The position numbers were made by a program, and so were the translations under genes. A stretch of 64,000 nucleotides of DNA from Archangium lansingense (GTDB lineage: Bacteria > Myxococcota > Myxococcia > Myxococcales > Myxococcaceae): contig NZ_JAPNKA010000001.1 of NCBI RefSeq assembly GCF_026626635.1, positions 12,446,501 to 12,510,500 of the forward strand, given 5' to 3'. Shown in pieces: positions 16,269-25,172 of this stretch (the stretch's first letter is position 1; the number at the start of each line of letters is the position of its first letter). Below the pieces are notes generated by a model that did no database searches, was not told the origin of the DNA, and worked only from the letters and a program-made list of their open reading frames with translations.

Positions 16269-17429
16269 TCAAGCCGCTTCCATCCGGGGAGCCACGGCCA
16301 GGGCCGCGCGGAGCTCCTCGCGCACGGCGCGCAGGTCCTCGGGGAGAGCCTCGGGGGCAAAGCCCGCGTCCATCTCTCGCGCCACGCCCTCCAGCTTCAG
16401 CCTCCAAGAGGCGAGGGCCTCGGCGTCCGTATCCAGGGGCCGAGCGTCGAGCACGGCTCGCCCGGCCTGGGCGATGCGCTGAGCCCGCGCCCGGGGGCCC
16501 GCGCTGGCCTCGAGGGCGGCGGCAGCCAGGGAGGGGTTCTCCGAGTGCGCGAGCAAGTCGCGCAGCACATCACGCGCGAGAGCCTGAGCCTCCTTGGTAG
16601 GCACGGCATAGACGAGGGGCCACAAGTCCGCCACGCTCGGCGTGGAGCGTCCGGCGAGTGCGGCGGCGGCAGCCACCAGCCGCTGAGCCTTCACCATGCG
16701 CCGATCGCTCAAGCCAATGCCGGCACCGCGCAAGGTGCGCAGCGCGTGGGCCAGGTGGGGGCGCACCGGTCCGAGGTCCGCCTCGCGCGCCGCCTGGGCG
16801 AGCACGTCCACGGCCTCCAGGGAAGCGGTGCGCGCCGACTCGGCCTTCCAGAGCGAGGCGCCACCGGCGAGCAGGTCCTCCAGCCGCGGGTCGGGCACGG
16901 GCTCCACGAAGGTGCGGGCGAGGAAGCGGTCAGCGAAGGCGGCGAGCGACTCGTCCTCGGGCAGGGCGTTGGAGGCCCCCACGCACACGCGCAGGGGGCA
17001 GCTCATGCGGGTGTGGCCGCGGCGGAAGACGCGCTCGTTGAGCAGGCCCAGCAGCGTGTTGAGGATGGCGGTGGAGCCGAGGAACACCTCGTCGAGGAAG
17101 GCCACCTCGGCCTCGGGTAGCATGCCGGCCGTCTCCGTCTCCACGAGGCCCTCGCGCAGCTTGCGCAGGTCCACCGGGCCGAAGATTTCAGAGGGCTCGG
17201 TGAAGCGGCCCAGGAGGTACTCGAAGTAGCCGCCGCCGAGCGCCCGCGCGGTGCGGCGCACGGCCTCGCTCTTGGCGGTGCCAGGAGGACCGATGACGAG
17301 CAGGTGCTCGCCCGCCACGGCGCACAACGCCACCAACTCCACCATGGCCTCGCGCTCCACCAGGCCCTGGCCCGCGTCGGTGAGTGCGTCACGCACAGAG
17401 GTGGCGGCCGCGTCGAAAGAGAGTGACAT
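16269..17429 (-). CDS. MoxR-family AAA+ ATPase of the ternary system
   Basis: A 386-residue MoxR/RavA-type AAA+ ATPase. Walker A is GPPGTAKS (47-54), Walker B is AFLDEVF (FLDE 111-114), and sensor 1 is GASNALPED (N154). The helical insert region and the C-terminal lid helices (LSDRRMVKAQRLVAAAA) are also present. MoxR ATPases act as chaperones that remodel or activate vWA-domain partners. The likely partners are the vWA-propeller, bpX5 and bpX6 genes 3.3 kb downstream on the same strand; in related systems these genes are usually adjacent. Here a Tat-signal gene and a toxin-immunity pair separate them. ATG at 17429 gives the expected MoxR N terminus. Confidence 0.88.
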   Translation of the reverse strand: MSLSFDAAATSVRDALTDAGQGLVEREAMVELVALCAVAGEHLLVIGPPGTAKSEAVRRTARALGGGYFEYLLGRFTEPSEIFGPVDLRKLREGLVETETAGMLPEAEVAFLDEVFLGSTAILNTLLGLLNERVFRRGHTRMSCPLRVCVGASNALPEDESLAAFADRFLARTFVEPVPDPRLEDLLAGGASLWKAESARTASLEAVDVLAQAAREADLGPVRPHLAHALRTLRGAGIGLSDRRMVKAQRLVAAAAALAGRSTPSVADLWPLVYAVPTKEAQALARDVLRDLLAHSENPSLAAAALEASAGPRARAQRIAQAGRAVLDARPLDTDAEALASWRLKLEGVAREMDAGFAPEALPEDLRAVREELRAALAVAPRMEAA

Positions 17430-17507
17430 GGAGCGGGACTCTACTCGGCTCGCGTCGACGAGCTAACGCCCACCGGGAAACGTACCCACTGTATGGGTAG
17501 ACCTGAC

Positions 17508-17535
17508 GGGGCGGGTCTGGGCTAGACTCCGCCCC
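17508..17535 (+). promoter_or_regulatory. Hairpin immediately 5' of the beta-barrel gene start
   Basis: GGGGCGGGTCT (17508-17518) and AGACTCCGCCCC (17524-17535) form a near-perfect inverted repeat with a 5-base loop, ending two bases before the ATG at 17538. No Shine-Dalgarno sequence is visible in this stretch. The hairpin could control translation or transcription of the gene, or the true start may lie further in. No direct evidence distinguishes these. Confidence 0.35.
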
Positions 17536-17537
17536 GC

Positions 17538-18119
17538 ATGCGACACGTTGCGAGTCTCGGAGGCTTGGTCGTTGCCCTGTGGGCAGGGACATCTGCAGCG
17601 GGGGGATGGCGGGGTTACGCCGCAGCCAGCACCGGCTTTGTCCTGGATCATACCTCGGGCGTCCGGGCCATGGGTGGTGCGGTGCAGGTCTACGTGGGAG
17701 CGGAGACGCCCTTCGGCCTGTCACTAGGAGTGGTGGGTGAAGGCGCCGAGACGTGGGGCGCAACCATCCAGGGCCAGCAGTTGCAGCTGGACTACCGCTC
17801 GCTGGGGCTGGAGCTGAGGCTGCGCTTCCTACGGGACGGCGGGGTGAACCCGTGGGTGGGGCTGAGGGTGGCGCAGAGCCGCTCGACGCCGCTGACGTTC
17901 GACGACCTGGGTAGCGTGCCACGGCGGATGCTGCACGATGGGCTGAGCACGGCCGTGCGCCTGGGGTTGGACACGTGGCTGGGAGAGCACCTGGGGATTA
18001 CCGCCTCCACGGCGTGGCAATGGTGTGACGTGCGGGTGGACAGCTCAGAGAGCCCGTCACTCGACGCGTGCGCCAAGCCGCTGCACAGCATCCTGATCGG
18101 CCCCACGGTGCGCTTCTAG
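17538..18119 (+). CDS. Predicted outer-membrane beta-barrel protein
   Basis: The 193-residue product has a signal peptide (about 1-21, ending SAAGG). It is otherwise made of alternating amphipathic strands with glycine-rich turns (LSLGVVGEGAETWGA, LGLELRLRFLRDGG, VGLRVAQS). It ends in VRF, the terminal aromatic residue recognised by the BAM machinery. Size and pattern suit a small 8-stranded barrel of the OmpX/Opa type. No pore or enzyme motif is seen, so the function is open. The ATG is preceded by a hairpin rather than a clear ribosome-binding site. It lies between the MoxR gene (divergent) and an esterase (same strand, 110 bases on). Confidence 0.7.
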   Translation: MRHVASLGGLVVALWAGTSAAGGWRGYAAASTGFVLDHTSGVRAMGGAVQVYVGAETPFGLSLGVVGEGAETWGATIQGQQLQLDYRSLGLELRLRFLRDGGVNPWVGLRVAQSRSTPLTFDDLGSVPRRMLHDGLSTAVRLGLDTWLGEHLGITASTAWQWCDVRVDSSESPSLDACAKPLHSILIGPTVRF

Positions 18120-18229
18120 GGACCCAGCCCGCCCCCACCCCGCGGGCAGGTGTTCACTGTCGCGCGCCCCGCCGGTACCAGGCGGAAGTGAGCCGCCCGT
18201 GGCGCGAGGGCGGCGGGTAAGGTGGGCGC

Positions 18230-18943
18230 ATGAATCGCGAATATCACCGCTGGTATAGCTCGCGGCTGGGCCGGGACATGGAGGTGCTGCTCTTCGGGCA
18301 CTCGGGCGAGCCGGTGCTGCTGCTGCCCACCAGCAAGGGGCGCTTCTATCAAGCGGAGGACTTCGGGCTCATCGGGGCGATCGCGGACCGGATTCAGGCG
18401 GGACGCTACGTCGTGGTGTGCGCGGACTCGGTGGACGAGGAGAGCTGGTTCAACACGTCCATCCATCCGCATGACCGGGTGGCGAGGCACGAAGCGTACG
18501 AGCAGTACCTGCTGCACGAGGTGGTGCCGCTGTTGATGTCACGCAGCACGGGAGGCCGGCTGACGCTGGGCGGGTGCAGCTTCGGAGGCTTCCACACGTA
18601 CAACATCGGGCTGCGCAACCCGAACACGTTCCGGCGGCTGGTCTCGATGGGGGGCAAGTTCGAGACGGAGGACTTCCTCGATGGCCACCACGACGAGAGC
18701 GTGTACTACCACTCGAGCATGCAGTGGCTGCCGGGGGTATCGGACGCGGCGCATCTGGCGGCCTTGAGGCGGGTGGAGATGGTGCTGGCGGTGGGCGAGC
18801 ACGACTTCTGCCGACCGTCGAACGAGCGGCTCTCGAAGCTGCTGTGGTCGAAGGACATCGCCAACCACCTGGCCATCTGGTGGGGAGGCACACACGACTG
18901 GCCGGTGTGGCGGGAGATGATTCAACACTACCTGCCGTGGTGA
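18230..18943 (+). CDS. Esterase / alpha-beta hydrolase (esterase D-like fold)
   Basis: A 237-residue alpha/beta hydrolase. The nucleophile elbow is GCSFGG (S117), the acid is probably D192 in GEHD, and the catalytic histidine is H222 in GTHDW. The N-terminal strands (MEVLLFGHSGEPVLLLP) and the central VVVCADSVDEESWF strand match the esterase family often annotated in myxobacteria. It should hydrolyse carboxylic esters in the cytoplasm, as no signal peptide is present. The natural substrate is unknown. The ATG at 18230 is preceded by AAGGTGG. The gene is convergent with the immunity gene that ends 10 bases away. Confidence 0.85.
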   Translation: MNREYHRWYSSRLGRDMEVLLFGHSGEPVLLLPTSKGRFYQAEDFGLIGAIADRIQAGRYVVVCADSVDEESWFNTSIHPHDRVARHEAYEQYLLHEVVPLLMSRSTGGRLTLGGCSFGGFHTYNIGLRNPNTFRRLVSMGGKFETEDFLDGHHDESVYYHSSMQWLPGVSDAAHLAALRRVEMVLAVGEHDFCRPSNERLSKLLWSKDIANHLAIWWGGTHDWPVWREMIQHYLPW

Positions 18944-18953
18944 GGGCGCGGGC

Positions 18954-19322
18954 TCAGACGCCCTGCTGCTCACGCTCACGCAGGGCGACGAACTCGGCGA
19001 CGAAGTCGAGGAACTTGCGAATGGCGCGCTCGTGGTCGCCGTCGCAGTCGTTCAGGTACTTCACGTCCCAGCCTTCCCCAGGGAACTCGTGCTTCACGTC
19101 GCGGAGCCAGTCGTGAAAGAGACCGTACTCCTCGTCCTTTATACCGTTGGCGTAGTGACAGGCCCGGTAACCATCGATGAATGCCACCATCCGGGTGACG
19201 TTGATTTCCCCCATGTTTAGCAACAGGCCCCTGGTCTTTTCCTGCCGCAACCGCATCAGGTAGTCGAGCAGGTACACATGGCGCCGAGGAGCTTGGCTGT
19301 CCGAAGCATTCCCATCATTCAT
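18954..19322 (-). CDS. Predicted immunity protein for the papain-like toxin
   Basis: A 122-residue acidic, soluble protein without signal peptide. It has the features of cytoplasmic immunity proteins: acidic aromatic stretches such as GLFHDWLRDVKHEFPGEGW and YLNDCDGDHERAIRKFLDFV. I cannot place it in a named Imm family with certainty. Its start codon overlaps the toxin stop by four bases (ATGA), so it is translated with the toxin. That coupling and the order toxin then immunity are the main reasons for the call. GGGAGG lies 11 bases before the ATG. If the toxin is exported, this protein would guard the producer's cytoplasm. Confidence 0.68.
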   Translation of the reverse strand: MNDGNASDSQAPRRHVYLLDYLMRLRQEKTRGLLLNMGEINVTRMVAFIDGYRACHYANGIKDEEYGLFHDWLRDVKHEFPGEGWDVKYLNDCDGDHERAIRKFLDFVAEFVALREREQQGV

Positions 19323-19876
19323 GGTGTGGAAACCACCTCCCAAACGACACCCTGGCGAGCATGCAATCGGGAAAGATAATCGGAAAGCGTCATCCCGAGC
19401 GGCCCCGTATACGCATCGTGAACCATGTCCCCAACCCGGACAGCCACATGGTACCCAGTGCGGGAGACAGGGGCGTCCTTCCCATTCGCCAATTCGAAAA
19501 CAATGTAGTCCTCACGTTCTCTTGCCTTGAACGCGATGTATTGCGGCGTCTGGCCCAGCTTCAAGAACGCGGTGTGGATGATGCGGGCTACCTGCTGACA
19601 CCTGCCGGCGGCCTGATTCGCCACGCCGTAGGCTCCCTGCAGGTCCATCAACCATGCCGGTGCCACTCGCCCCGTATGGGCCTCGTACATCGCGATGGCG
19701 CCAGCGATATCGCCGCGGGCCAGGTACGCCATCAGTTTGACCCGGGTGGTGTCCGCGGACAGCACGCTGGACTGAACCAGCGTGGCCGCCAACGCGGGCG
19801 ATGCCGCCTGAACCGGCGCGGACGCGGCTCCCGCTACCAGCAGGAGCCCGAACACCAGCACTCGAAGCCTTCGCAT
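19319..19876 (-). CDS. Secreted papain-fold toxin candidate
   Basis: The 185-residue protein has a signal peptide (1 to about 25, RRLRVLVFGLLLVAGAASA). Its C-terminal domain has the Cys-His-Asp order of papain-like toxin folds: C93 in GRCQQVA at the start of a helix, H143 in GYHVAVRV, and D154 in MVHDAYTGP. Toxins with this layout act as proteases or glutamine deamidases. The signal looks like type I (VQAAS), with no lipobox. The ATG overlaps the stop of the upstream MATE gene (TGATG) and its stop overlaps the downstream immunity start (ATGA), so the three genes are very likely co-translated. It could instead be an amidase of the producer's own envelope, but the immunity-like neighbour argues for a toxin. 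Confidence 0.66.
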   Translation of the reverse strand: MRRLRVLVFGLLLVAGAASAPVQAASPALAATLVQSSVLSADTTRVKLMAYLARGDIAGAIAMYEAHTGRVAPAWLMDLQGAYGVANQAAGRCQQVARIIHTAFLKLGQTPQYIAFKAREREDYIVFELANGKDAPVSRTGYHVAVRVGDMVHDAYTGPLGMTLSDYLSRLHARQGVVWEVVSTP

Positions 19877-21255
19877 CACGCTTCCAGCGGCTGGAGGGTG
19901 CCGGAGCTCTGACGCTCGAAGCGCCAGAAGAGCGCGAGCGCCACGACGGTGAGCCCCGCGCACAGGCCCCACCAGATGCCCACCACGCCGAGCTTCAACC
20001 CGAAGCCCAACAGCAGCGCCACGGGCAGGCCCACCAGGTAGTGCCCCACCATGTTGGCGATGAAGGTGAAGCGCGTCTCCCCCGCCCCGCGCAGCACGCC
20101 CGCGCCCACGCCCTGGATGCCATCGGAAATCTGGAAGACGGCGCACACCATCAGCACCGGCACCACCAGAGGCATCACCTCGGGCGGCGTGCCCATGACG
20201 TGCGCCAGCGACTCGGGGAACAAGGCGAACACCAGTGCGCACAACGACATGAAGCCCGTGCCCGAGGCGAAGGCCATCAGCCCGCTCAGCCGTGCCTGCG
20301 GCGTATTGCGCGCTCCCACGGCCCAGCCCACCCGCACGCTGCCCGCGTTGCCAATGCCCATCGCCACGGAGAAGGAGAGGCTGCCAAAGGAGATGGCAAT
20401 CTGATGCGCGCTCATGCTCTCCGGGCCCAACCACCGCGCCAGCACGCCCGCCCCAGAGAAGACCCCCACCTCCGCCGCGATGTGCAGACCAATGGGCATC
20501 CCCACCCGCAGCGCCTGGAGGATGTCCGCGCGCACCGGCCACACCCAGGAGGTGCCCCCAGCGGCTGGCGTCAGACGCACCGACCACGCAACGATGCCCC
20601 ATTGCACCACGCACGCCATCAGCGTCGCGATCGCCGAGCCCTTCACCCCCAGCGCCGGCATCAGGCGCAGCGGCCCACACCACGCCGGCAACACCTCTCC
20701 GCCGAAGACGAACAGGATGTTCGCTCCCAGGTTGAGCAGGTTGGCGATGACCGTGGCCACCACCAGGGCCCGGGGGCGCGCCGTCGCCTGGAGATAGGCA
20801 CGCGTGGTGATGAAGAGCAGCAGCAGCGGCAGGCTGGGCGCTCGCCAGGTGAGGTAGTCCCGCACCTCGGGAAGCTCCGCGAAGTCCACGCCGAAGTAGG
20901 GCAGCACCCGCGGCACCACCACCAGCGGCACCGCCAGCACGGTGCCCACCATGACGGCCAGGTAGCTGCCCTGCCACAGGAGCACCCGCGCACGTGGCGC
21001 ATTTCGCGCCCCGAAGGCCTGGGACACCAGCGGGTCCACCCCCATCATCATCCCGATGGCGAAGCTGCTGAGGGCGAAGAACACCGCGGAGGACAGCCCC
21101 ACCGCCGCCAGGGCCTGCGTCCCAGCTCGCCCCACCACCGCCGTGTCCACGAAGCTCATGAGGGACTGGCCCCCCTGAGCAATGGCGATGGGCAGGGCAA
21201 GCCTCCAGAGGGCTCGGAACTCTTCGCGGCGGTTGGGCAGTGGGGCGGACGACAT
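19876..21255 (-). CDS. MATE-family multidrug/metabolite efflux transporter
   Basis: A 459-residue integral membrane protein with about 12 hydrophobic segments in two halves. The MATE signatures are visible: ALWRLALPIAIAQGGQSLMS and DTAVVGRAGTQALAAVGLSS in the first half, and the corresponding MSAHQIAISFGSLSFSVAMG in the second. These proteins export cationic drugs or metabolites using a Na+ or H+ gradient. The ATG at 21255 is preferred; a GTG ten codons upstream is possible. The stop overlaps the start of the papain-like toxin gene (TGATG), an unusual partner, so the transporter may be part of the same cassette or may drive its expression. Confidence 0.9.
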   Translation of the reverse strand: MSSAPLPNRREEFRALWRLALPIAIAQGGQSLMSFVDTAVVGRAGTQALAAVGLSSAVFFALSSFAIGMMMGVDPLVSQAFGARNAPRARVLLWQGSYLAVMVGTVLAVPLVVVPRVLPYFGVDFAELPEVRDYLTWRAPSLPLLLLFITTRAYLQATARPRALVVATVIANLLNLGANILFVFGGEVLPAWCGPLRLMPALGVKGSAIATLMACVVQWGIVAWSVRLTPAAGGTSWVWPVRADILQALRVGMPIGLHIAAEVGVFSGAGVLARWLGPESMSAHQIAISFGSLSFSVAMGIGNAGSVRVGWAVGARNTPQARLSGLMAFASGTGFMSLCALVFALFPESLAHVMGTPPEVMPLVVPVLMVCAVFQISDGIQGVGAGVLRGAGETRFTFIANMVGHYLVGLPVALLLGFGLKLGVVGIWWGLCAGLTVVALALFWRFERQSSGTLQPLEA

Positions 21256-21342
21256 GGGCGCGAGGGGCCTATAGCGGGTTTCCACCGCGGATGCGCGGGC
21301 TGCCTTCGCGGACGTCCCAACCCCTGCTCGCCTGACCCATCA

Positions 21343-21371
21343 GCCGGCCGCCTGTCTGGCAAGCGGCCGGC
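21343..21371 (-). terminator. Inverted repeat, possible terminator of the beta-propeller gene
   Basis: A perfect 9-bp stem, GCCGGCCGC (21343-21351) with GCGGCCGGC (21363-21371), has an 11-base loop. It lies just beyond the stop codon of the leftward beta-propeller gene. No U-tract follows on the minus strand, so it is a weak or factor-assisted terminator at best. Confidence 0.45.
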
Positions 21372-21380
21372 CAGGCCCCT

Positions 21381-23438
21381 TTACTGGATGAAGGGGCTGA
21401 AGCGCGTGGTGGCCAGCGGCTTGGAGAGGTTGCTCACGTGGGCCACGCGAACACCCGCGTCGGTGATGGCGTACACGTAGTCGTCCGCCATCACGCTGCG
21501 GCGCACGTAGGGCGTGTACACCCAGCTCCACTGGTTGTAGTTCACCGTCTGGTACATGTCCCTCATGGAGATGGCCCCCACCGGGCTGAAGCCGTTGGCC
21601 AGGTCCACGCGGAACACTCGCAGCTCGCTCACGAAGTTGTTCCAGTAGTCCCCGGAGTACTGCGACGACCAGTCCATGAAGGGAATGGCCAGCAGCCCCT
21701 TGGCCGGGAAGTAGTTGAAGGCCTTGTGGTCATAGAGCGCTTCGCTCCAGCTGTAGGCGGTGCCCACCACCTGCGTAAAGGCCTCGCGAGGCTGAGCCAT
21801 GTCCGTCACGTCGAAGAGCGTCAGCTTGATGGCCGTGCCCCAGTTGCCGCCCTCCGCGATGTGCACGCCCACCGTCAGCAGGTGCGTGTCCCCCACCGGA
21901 TGGATGTACCGAGAGAAGCCTGGAATCTTCAGCTCGCCCACCTTGCGCGGGTTCGCCGGGTCGGACAGGTCAAAGGTGAAGAGCGGATCCACCTGCTCGA
22001 ACGTCACCACGTAGCCCTTGTCGCCCACGAAGCGCGCACTGAAGATGCGCTCGCCCTTGGCCAGCTCCTCGCTCTGCCCCAGCATCCGCAGCTGGCCGTC
22101 CTCCGGCACATAGGTGAAGACGCGGTTGGTCGTCTCGGTGCGGCCCCACTGGTTGCCAGCCTCCGCCACCCGAGAGGTGATGGTGGTGGCCACCCGCAGC
22201 ACGCCCTCGTGCTCATCCATGCTGAACTGGTCCAACAGGAAGCCCGGCACCGTGGCGCTGGCCGCGTACGAGGCCCGGTCCGGCTGGGTCAGGTCGAGCT
22301 TGTGCACATAGGTGTAATCCGTCTGCCCCGCCTCCGGCCACCACCACCAGTGGGGCGTAGCCATGTAGAGCGAGGTGCCATTGGCGTACACCTGACCCGG
22401 CTCGGTCACCAGCGAGACGCGGCCCGGCGCCTGGAAGCCCTGTGCGTCCAGGTTCAGCGAGGCCACGGTGACAATCCCCAGCCGGGTGGGCGCGTTCGTC
22501 TTGTGGAAGTCGCGGCAGTCATAGCCCACCGTCTCCACGGTGCCATCCGACCGCTTGCGCCGGCCCTCGGGCAGCCACTGCGGCAGGGTCTGCGCGCGAA
22601 TGAGCTGCTCGTTCTCCACCATCAGTCGATCAAGCTCCTTCTCCAACCGCGACTGGTCATCCCAGAGGTCCCGGGAGTAGTCGGGCCACCAGCGCACGCC
22701 AGCGGGCCAACGGAACGAGTCGCGCATCACCAGCCGCGCCGAGCTGCCCGCCAGACGCGCGTCGTGGTAGCCGCCCGGCAGGTACAGCTCGCCCGTCACT
22801 TGAGGCGCGGCGAGGTCGGACACGTCTACCGTCGTCACCTTGGTGGTTGGGGCTCCGTAACCGCACGGGCCCATGGGCGAGCAGGCCACCGGCAGATCCT
22901 TGCCTCCGCTCGAGCCCGAGTCCGGTGCATAGATCTCGGAGAAGACGACGACCTTGTTCCCGTGGAGGAACATCTGTCGCGGCCAACCCTCGAGCGTCAG
23001 CGAGGACTCCGCGCGCAGCGACTCGGCCGGCCAGGAGCGATGCGCGTACAGCTTCTGTCCGGAGAGGACGAAGATGCGCGTGCCATCGTTCTTCACGAAG
23101 TCCGCCTCGTCCACGCCCTCCACCTGGTTGTTGGTGCCGGTATGCGCATTCGGGCCACCGGAGCCAGTGCCGCCGCCCCCTGCCGAGTCCTCCGCGGGCG
23201 CGGGCTCGCCGCCGAACCAGCCGCCCCGCCCCTTCCAATAGGACGGCTTGGAGCGCTCCATGCTCGAGCGCATGTCGAGCACCGCGGCGTCCTCGATATA
23301 GGACTCGAGCGCCGCGCAGCTCTCGAAGGACTCCATCCGCGCCTTCATCTGCACCGGCTCGTTCTTGGGAATACTGCTCTCGTCGCTACACGCCGCCAAT
23401 CCCAGCAGCGCGAGCGCCCATCCACCCTGTTTTGTCAT
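21381..23438 (-). CDS. Secreted beta-propeller domain lipoprotein
   Basis: The 685-residue lipoprotein has a lipobox at LLGLAAC (C17). The hallmark of the secreted beta-propeller family (Beta_propel) lies at residues 101-118: TNNQVEGVDEADFVKNDG. Repeated blades follow (RIFVLSGQKLYAH, VTTVDVSDLAAPQVTGELYL, LFTFDLSDPANPRKVGELKI). It is expected on the cell surface or in the periplasm, as a binding or scaffold protein; no enzyme motif is seen. A Gly/Ala/Pro-rich linker (about 77-100) separates the anchor from the propeller. The ATG at 23438 gives a good signal. It is the downstream gene after a 198-base gap from the MopE-motif lipoprotein on the same strand. Confidence 0.85.
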   Translation of the reverse strand: MTKQGGWALALLGLAACSDESSIPKNEPVQMKARMESFESCAALESYIEDAAVLDMRSSMERSKPSYWKGRGGWFGGEPAPAEDSAGGGGTGSGGPNAHTGTNNQVEGVDEADFVKNDGTRIFVLSGQKLYAHRSWPAESLRAESSLTLEGWPRQMFLHGNKVVVFSEIYAPDSGSSGGKDLPVACSPMGPCGYGAPTTKVTTVDVSDLAAPQVTGELYLPGGYHDARLAGSSARLVMRDSFRWPAGVRWWPDYSRDLWDDQSRLEKELDRLMVENEQLIRAQTLPQWLPEGRRKRSDGTVETVGYDCRDFHKTNAPTRLGIVTVASLNLDAQGFQAPGRVSLVTEPGQVYANGTSLYMATPHWWWWPEAGQTDYTYVHKLDLTQPDRASYAASATVPGFLLDQFSMDEHEGVLRVATTITSRVAEAGNQWGRTETTNRVFTYVPEDGQLRMLGQSEELAKGERIFSARFVGDKGYVVTFEQVDPLFTFDLSDPANPRKVGELKIPGFSRYIHPVGDTHLLTVGVHIAEGGNWGTAIKLTLFDVTDMAQPREAFTQVVGTAYSWSEALYDHKAFNYFPAKGLLAIPFMDWSSQYSGDYWNNFVSELRVFRVDLANGFSPVGAISMRDMYQTVNYNQWSWVYTPYVRRSVMADDYVYAITDAGVRVAHVSNLSKPLATTRFSPFIQ

Positions 23439-23636
23439 GTCCGTGACTCCTCGAACTCGTCTTCCGGCCTGTCGTCTGCCGGGCTGATGCGTCGCCGGCT
23501 TCTGCCACCCGTGTGCCAGGGGCCGGAGGCTTCACGGGAGGCCCGAAATTTCGCGGAGTTGGACTCATACGGACAGTGTGCGGAGCCTCGAAAAGTCGAG
23601 ACCCCTCGTCCGCAGCAGCCGGAAAACCGAGAGGTG

Positions 23637-25172
23637 CTACGGGTTGCAGAAGGTCAGGACGTGCGCCTCGGTCACGGAGAACCCCACCGCCAGCGAGGAC
23701 ACCGTCGAGGGCGGCGGGAGGTCCTGGTTGTAGAGCAGGTGGTGGATGGAGTCGGGCATGACGATGAGCGACTCGGAGAGGGTCGGTTGCCCGGGCGGCT
23801 GCAGCTCGGTGTACGAGGGCGCCTTGTCCGCGAAGGTGACGGCGGTCAGCGCGTGGCTTCTCATGTTCGAATCCTGCCACCTCAACAGAGCATTCTCGGG
23901 GATCGCCGCCCCCGGCTGGGCCACGAGTTGCATGCGGCGGATCCGGTGCCCATAGGAGAAGAACTCCTGCTGCTGCTGGGCACAACCCCTCTCCTGGCAC
24001 CTCAATGAGGCGATCCAGGACGAGTCCGACGAGGTGTCGGCCGCCACGAAGTAGACGGTGTGCTCCCAAGGGTCGCCCTGGAGCGGAAGCATGAAGGGCG
24101 AATGGACGTCGGGGTCGTTGTTGATGAGATGCTCGAGGCCCAGCGCGCCCTCGTTCGTGATGGTGAGCGTGTAGTTGGATTTGGTGATGACGCCGCCGGA
24201 GGGGAGCATGGAATATCTTTCGTAGGCCACCAGGAACTCCTCCCCCTTGCCGCCCACCGTGGCACTGAACCAGCGGTCCTCGGGCCAGCTCGGGTGCACG
24301 GTGCCGAGCGCGATGGGGCCCTTCCGGCTGCCCGCGTCGAGATTCCGGGAGACGATGACCGCGAAGGACTTGTTCGCCGCCAGGATGAGCACGAGGACGT
24401 GGGACTTGTTGATCGCGACCCGGAGCTGCTGCACCGGGATACTGCTATCGAAGGGCTCGACATGGGGAATGTCGAGCACCTGGGTCGTGATGGGGAAGCC
24501 GCTCCCATCCATCAGGGTCAGCAAGACCTGATGGACGAACGGTTCCGTGCCCACCGGGGACTTCACGCCCAGCCACGCCGCGGCGACCGTGTCTCCATGC
24601 GCCGCGAGCACGGGCATCTTGAAGGACATCTGGGGATGGGCGAACGTCTTCGCCTGCATCCAGGTGCCATCGGCCCCGAGGGTCCTCGTCACGAGCTTGC
24701 CGTCCTCCGACGTCAAGGTGAGCAACGTGCCCCGGGTATCATCGGAGGAGCGCCTCACCGCGACGGCTGCCGCGGGGGCGCTGTTGTCGTGGTTCCGGGT
24801 CAGCTCGAGGGCCCCCTTCCAGTTGTCAGCCGAGCCGTCGCAGTCGTTGTCCTTGCCGTCACACGTCTCGCGCACCGGCCCCACCTCTGGCTGGCAGGCG
24901 CCGAAGGTGCCATCCGCGCCGCACAGCTCCGTGCCCGGGCGGCACTCGCCCACGCTGGAGCCACAGGCCCGGCGGTCCCCAGGCTTGCAGTCCAAGCCCT
25001 CGTAGGGGATGCACTGGTCCTCGAAGCACACCGAGCCCGGCGCGCACGTGTTGTGCTCCGCGCTGCACTTCTCGATGGGGTGCTCCTTGTCGAGCTCCTC
25101 GATGGTCGGGACGGTGCAGGCGAAGGCGCAGGTCAGACAGGACAGCAGCAGGAGCTTGGAAGCGTGGCTCAC
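23637..25172 (-). CDS. Lipoprotein with MopE-type metal-binding motif
   Basis: A 511-residue lipoprotein with lipobox AFAC (C19). A Cys-rich N-terminal region (about 36-113) contains several C-x(4-8)-C pairs and the motif CDGKDNDCDG (104-113), typical of putative copper- or calcium-binding MopE-like segments abundant in myxobacterial surface proteins. The remaining 400 residues form a strand-rich domain of unknown fold. GTG at 25172 is the start, since it overlaps the stop of the upstream TPR gene by four bases (GTGA). The pair is divergent from the PEGA kinase gene, and such lipoprotein/TPR/kinase trios may form a surface signalling unit. The ligand is unknown. Confidence 0.75.
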   Translation of the reverse strand: MSHASKLLLLSCLTCAFACTVPTIEELDKEHPIEKCSAEHNTCAPGSVCFEDQCIPYEGLDCKPGDRRACGSSVGECRPGTELCGADGTFGACQPEVGPVRETCDGKDNDCDGSADNWKGALELTRNHDNSAPAAAVAVRRSSDDTRGTLLTLTSEDGKLVTRTLGADGTWMQAKTFAHPQMSFKMPVLAAHGDTVAAAWLGVKSPVGTEPFVHQVLLTLMDGSGFPITTQVLDIPHVEPFDSSIPVQQLRVAINKSHVLVLILAANKSFAVIVSRNLDAGSRKGPIALGTVHPSWPEDRWFSATVGGKGEEFLVAYERYSMLPSGGVITKSNYTLTITNEGALGLEHLINNDPDVHSPFMLPLQGDPWEHTVYFVAADTSSDSSWIASLRCQERGCAQQQQEFFSYGHRIRRMQLVAQPGAAIPENALLRWQDSNMRSHALTAVTFADKAPSYTELQPPGQPTLSESLIVMPDSIHHLLYNQDLPPPSTVSSLAVGFSVTEAHVLTFCNP

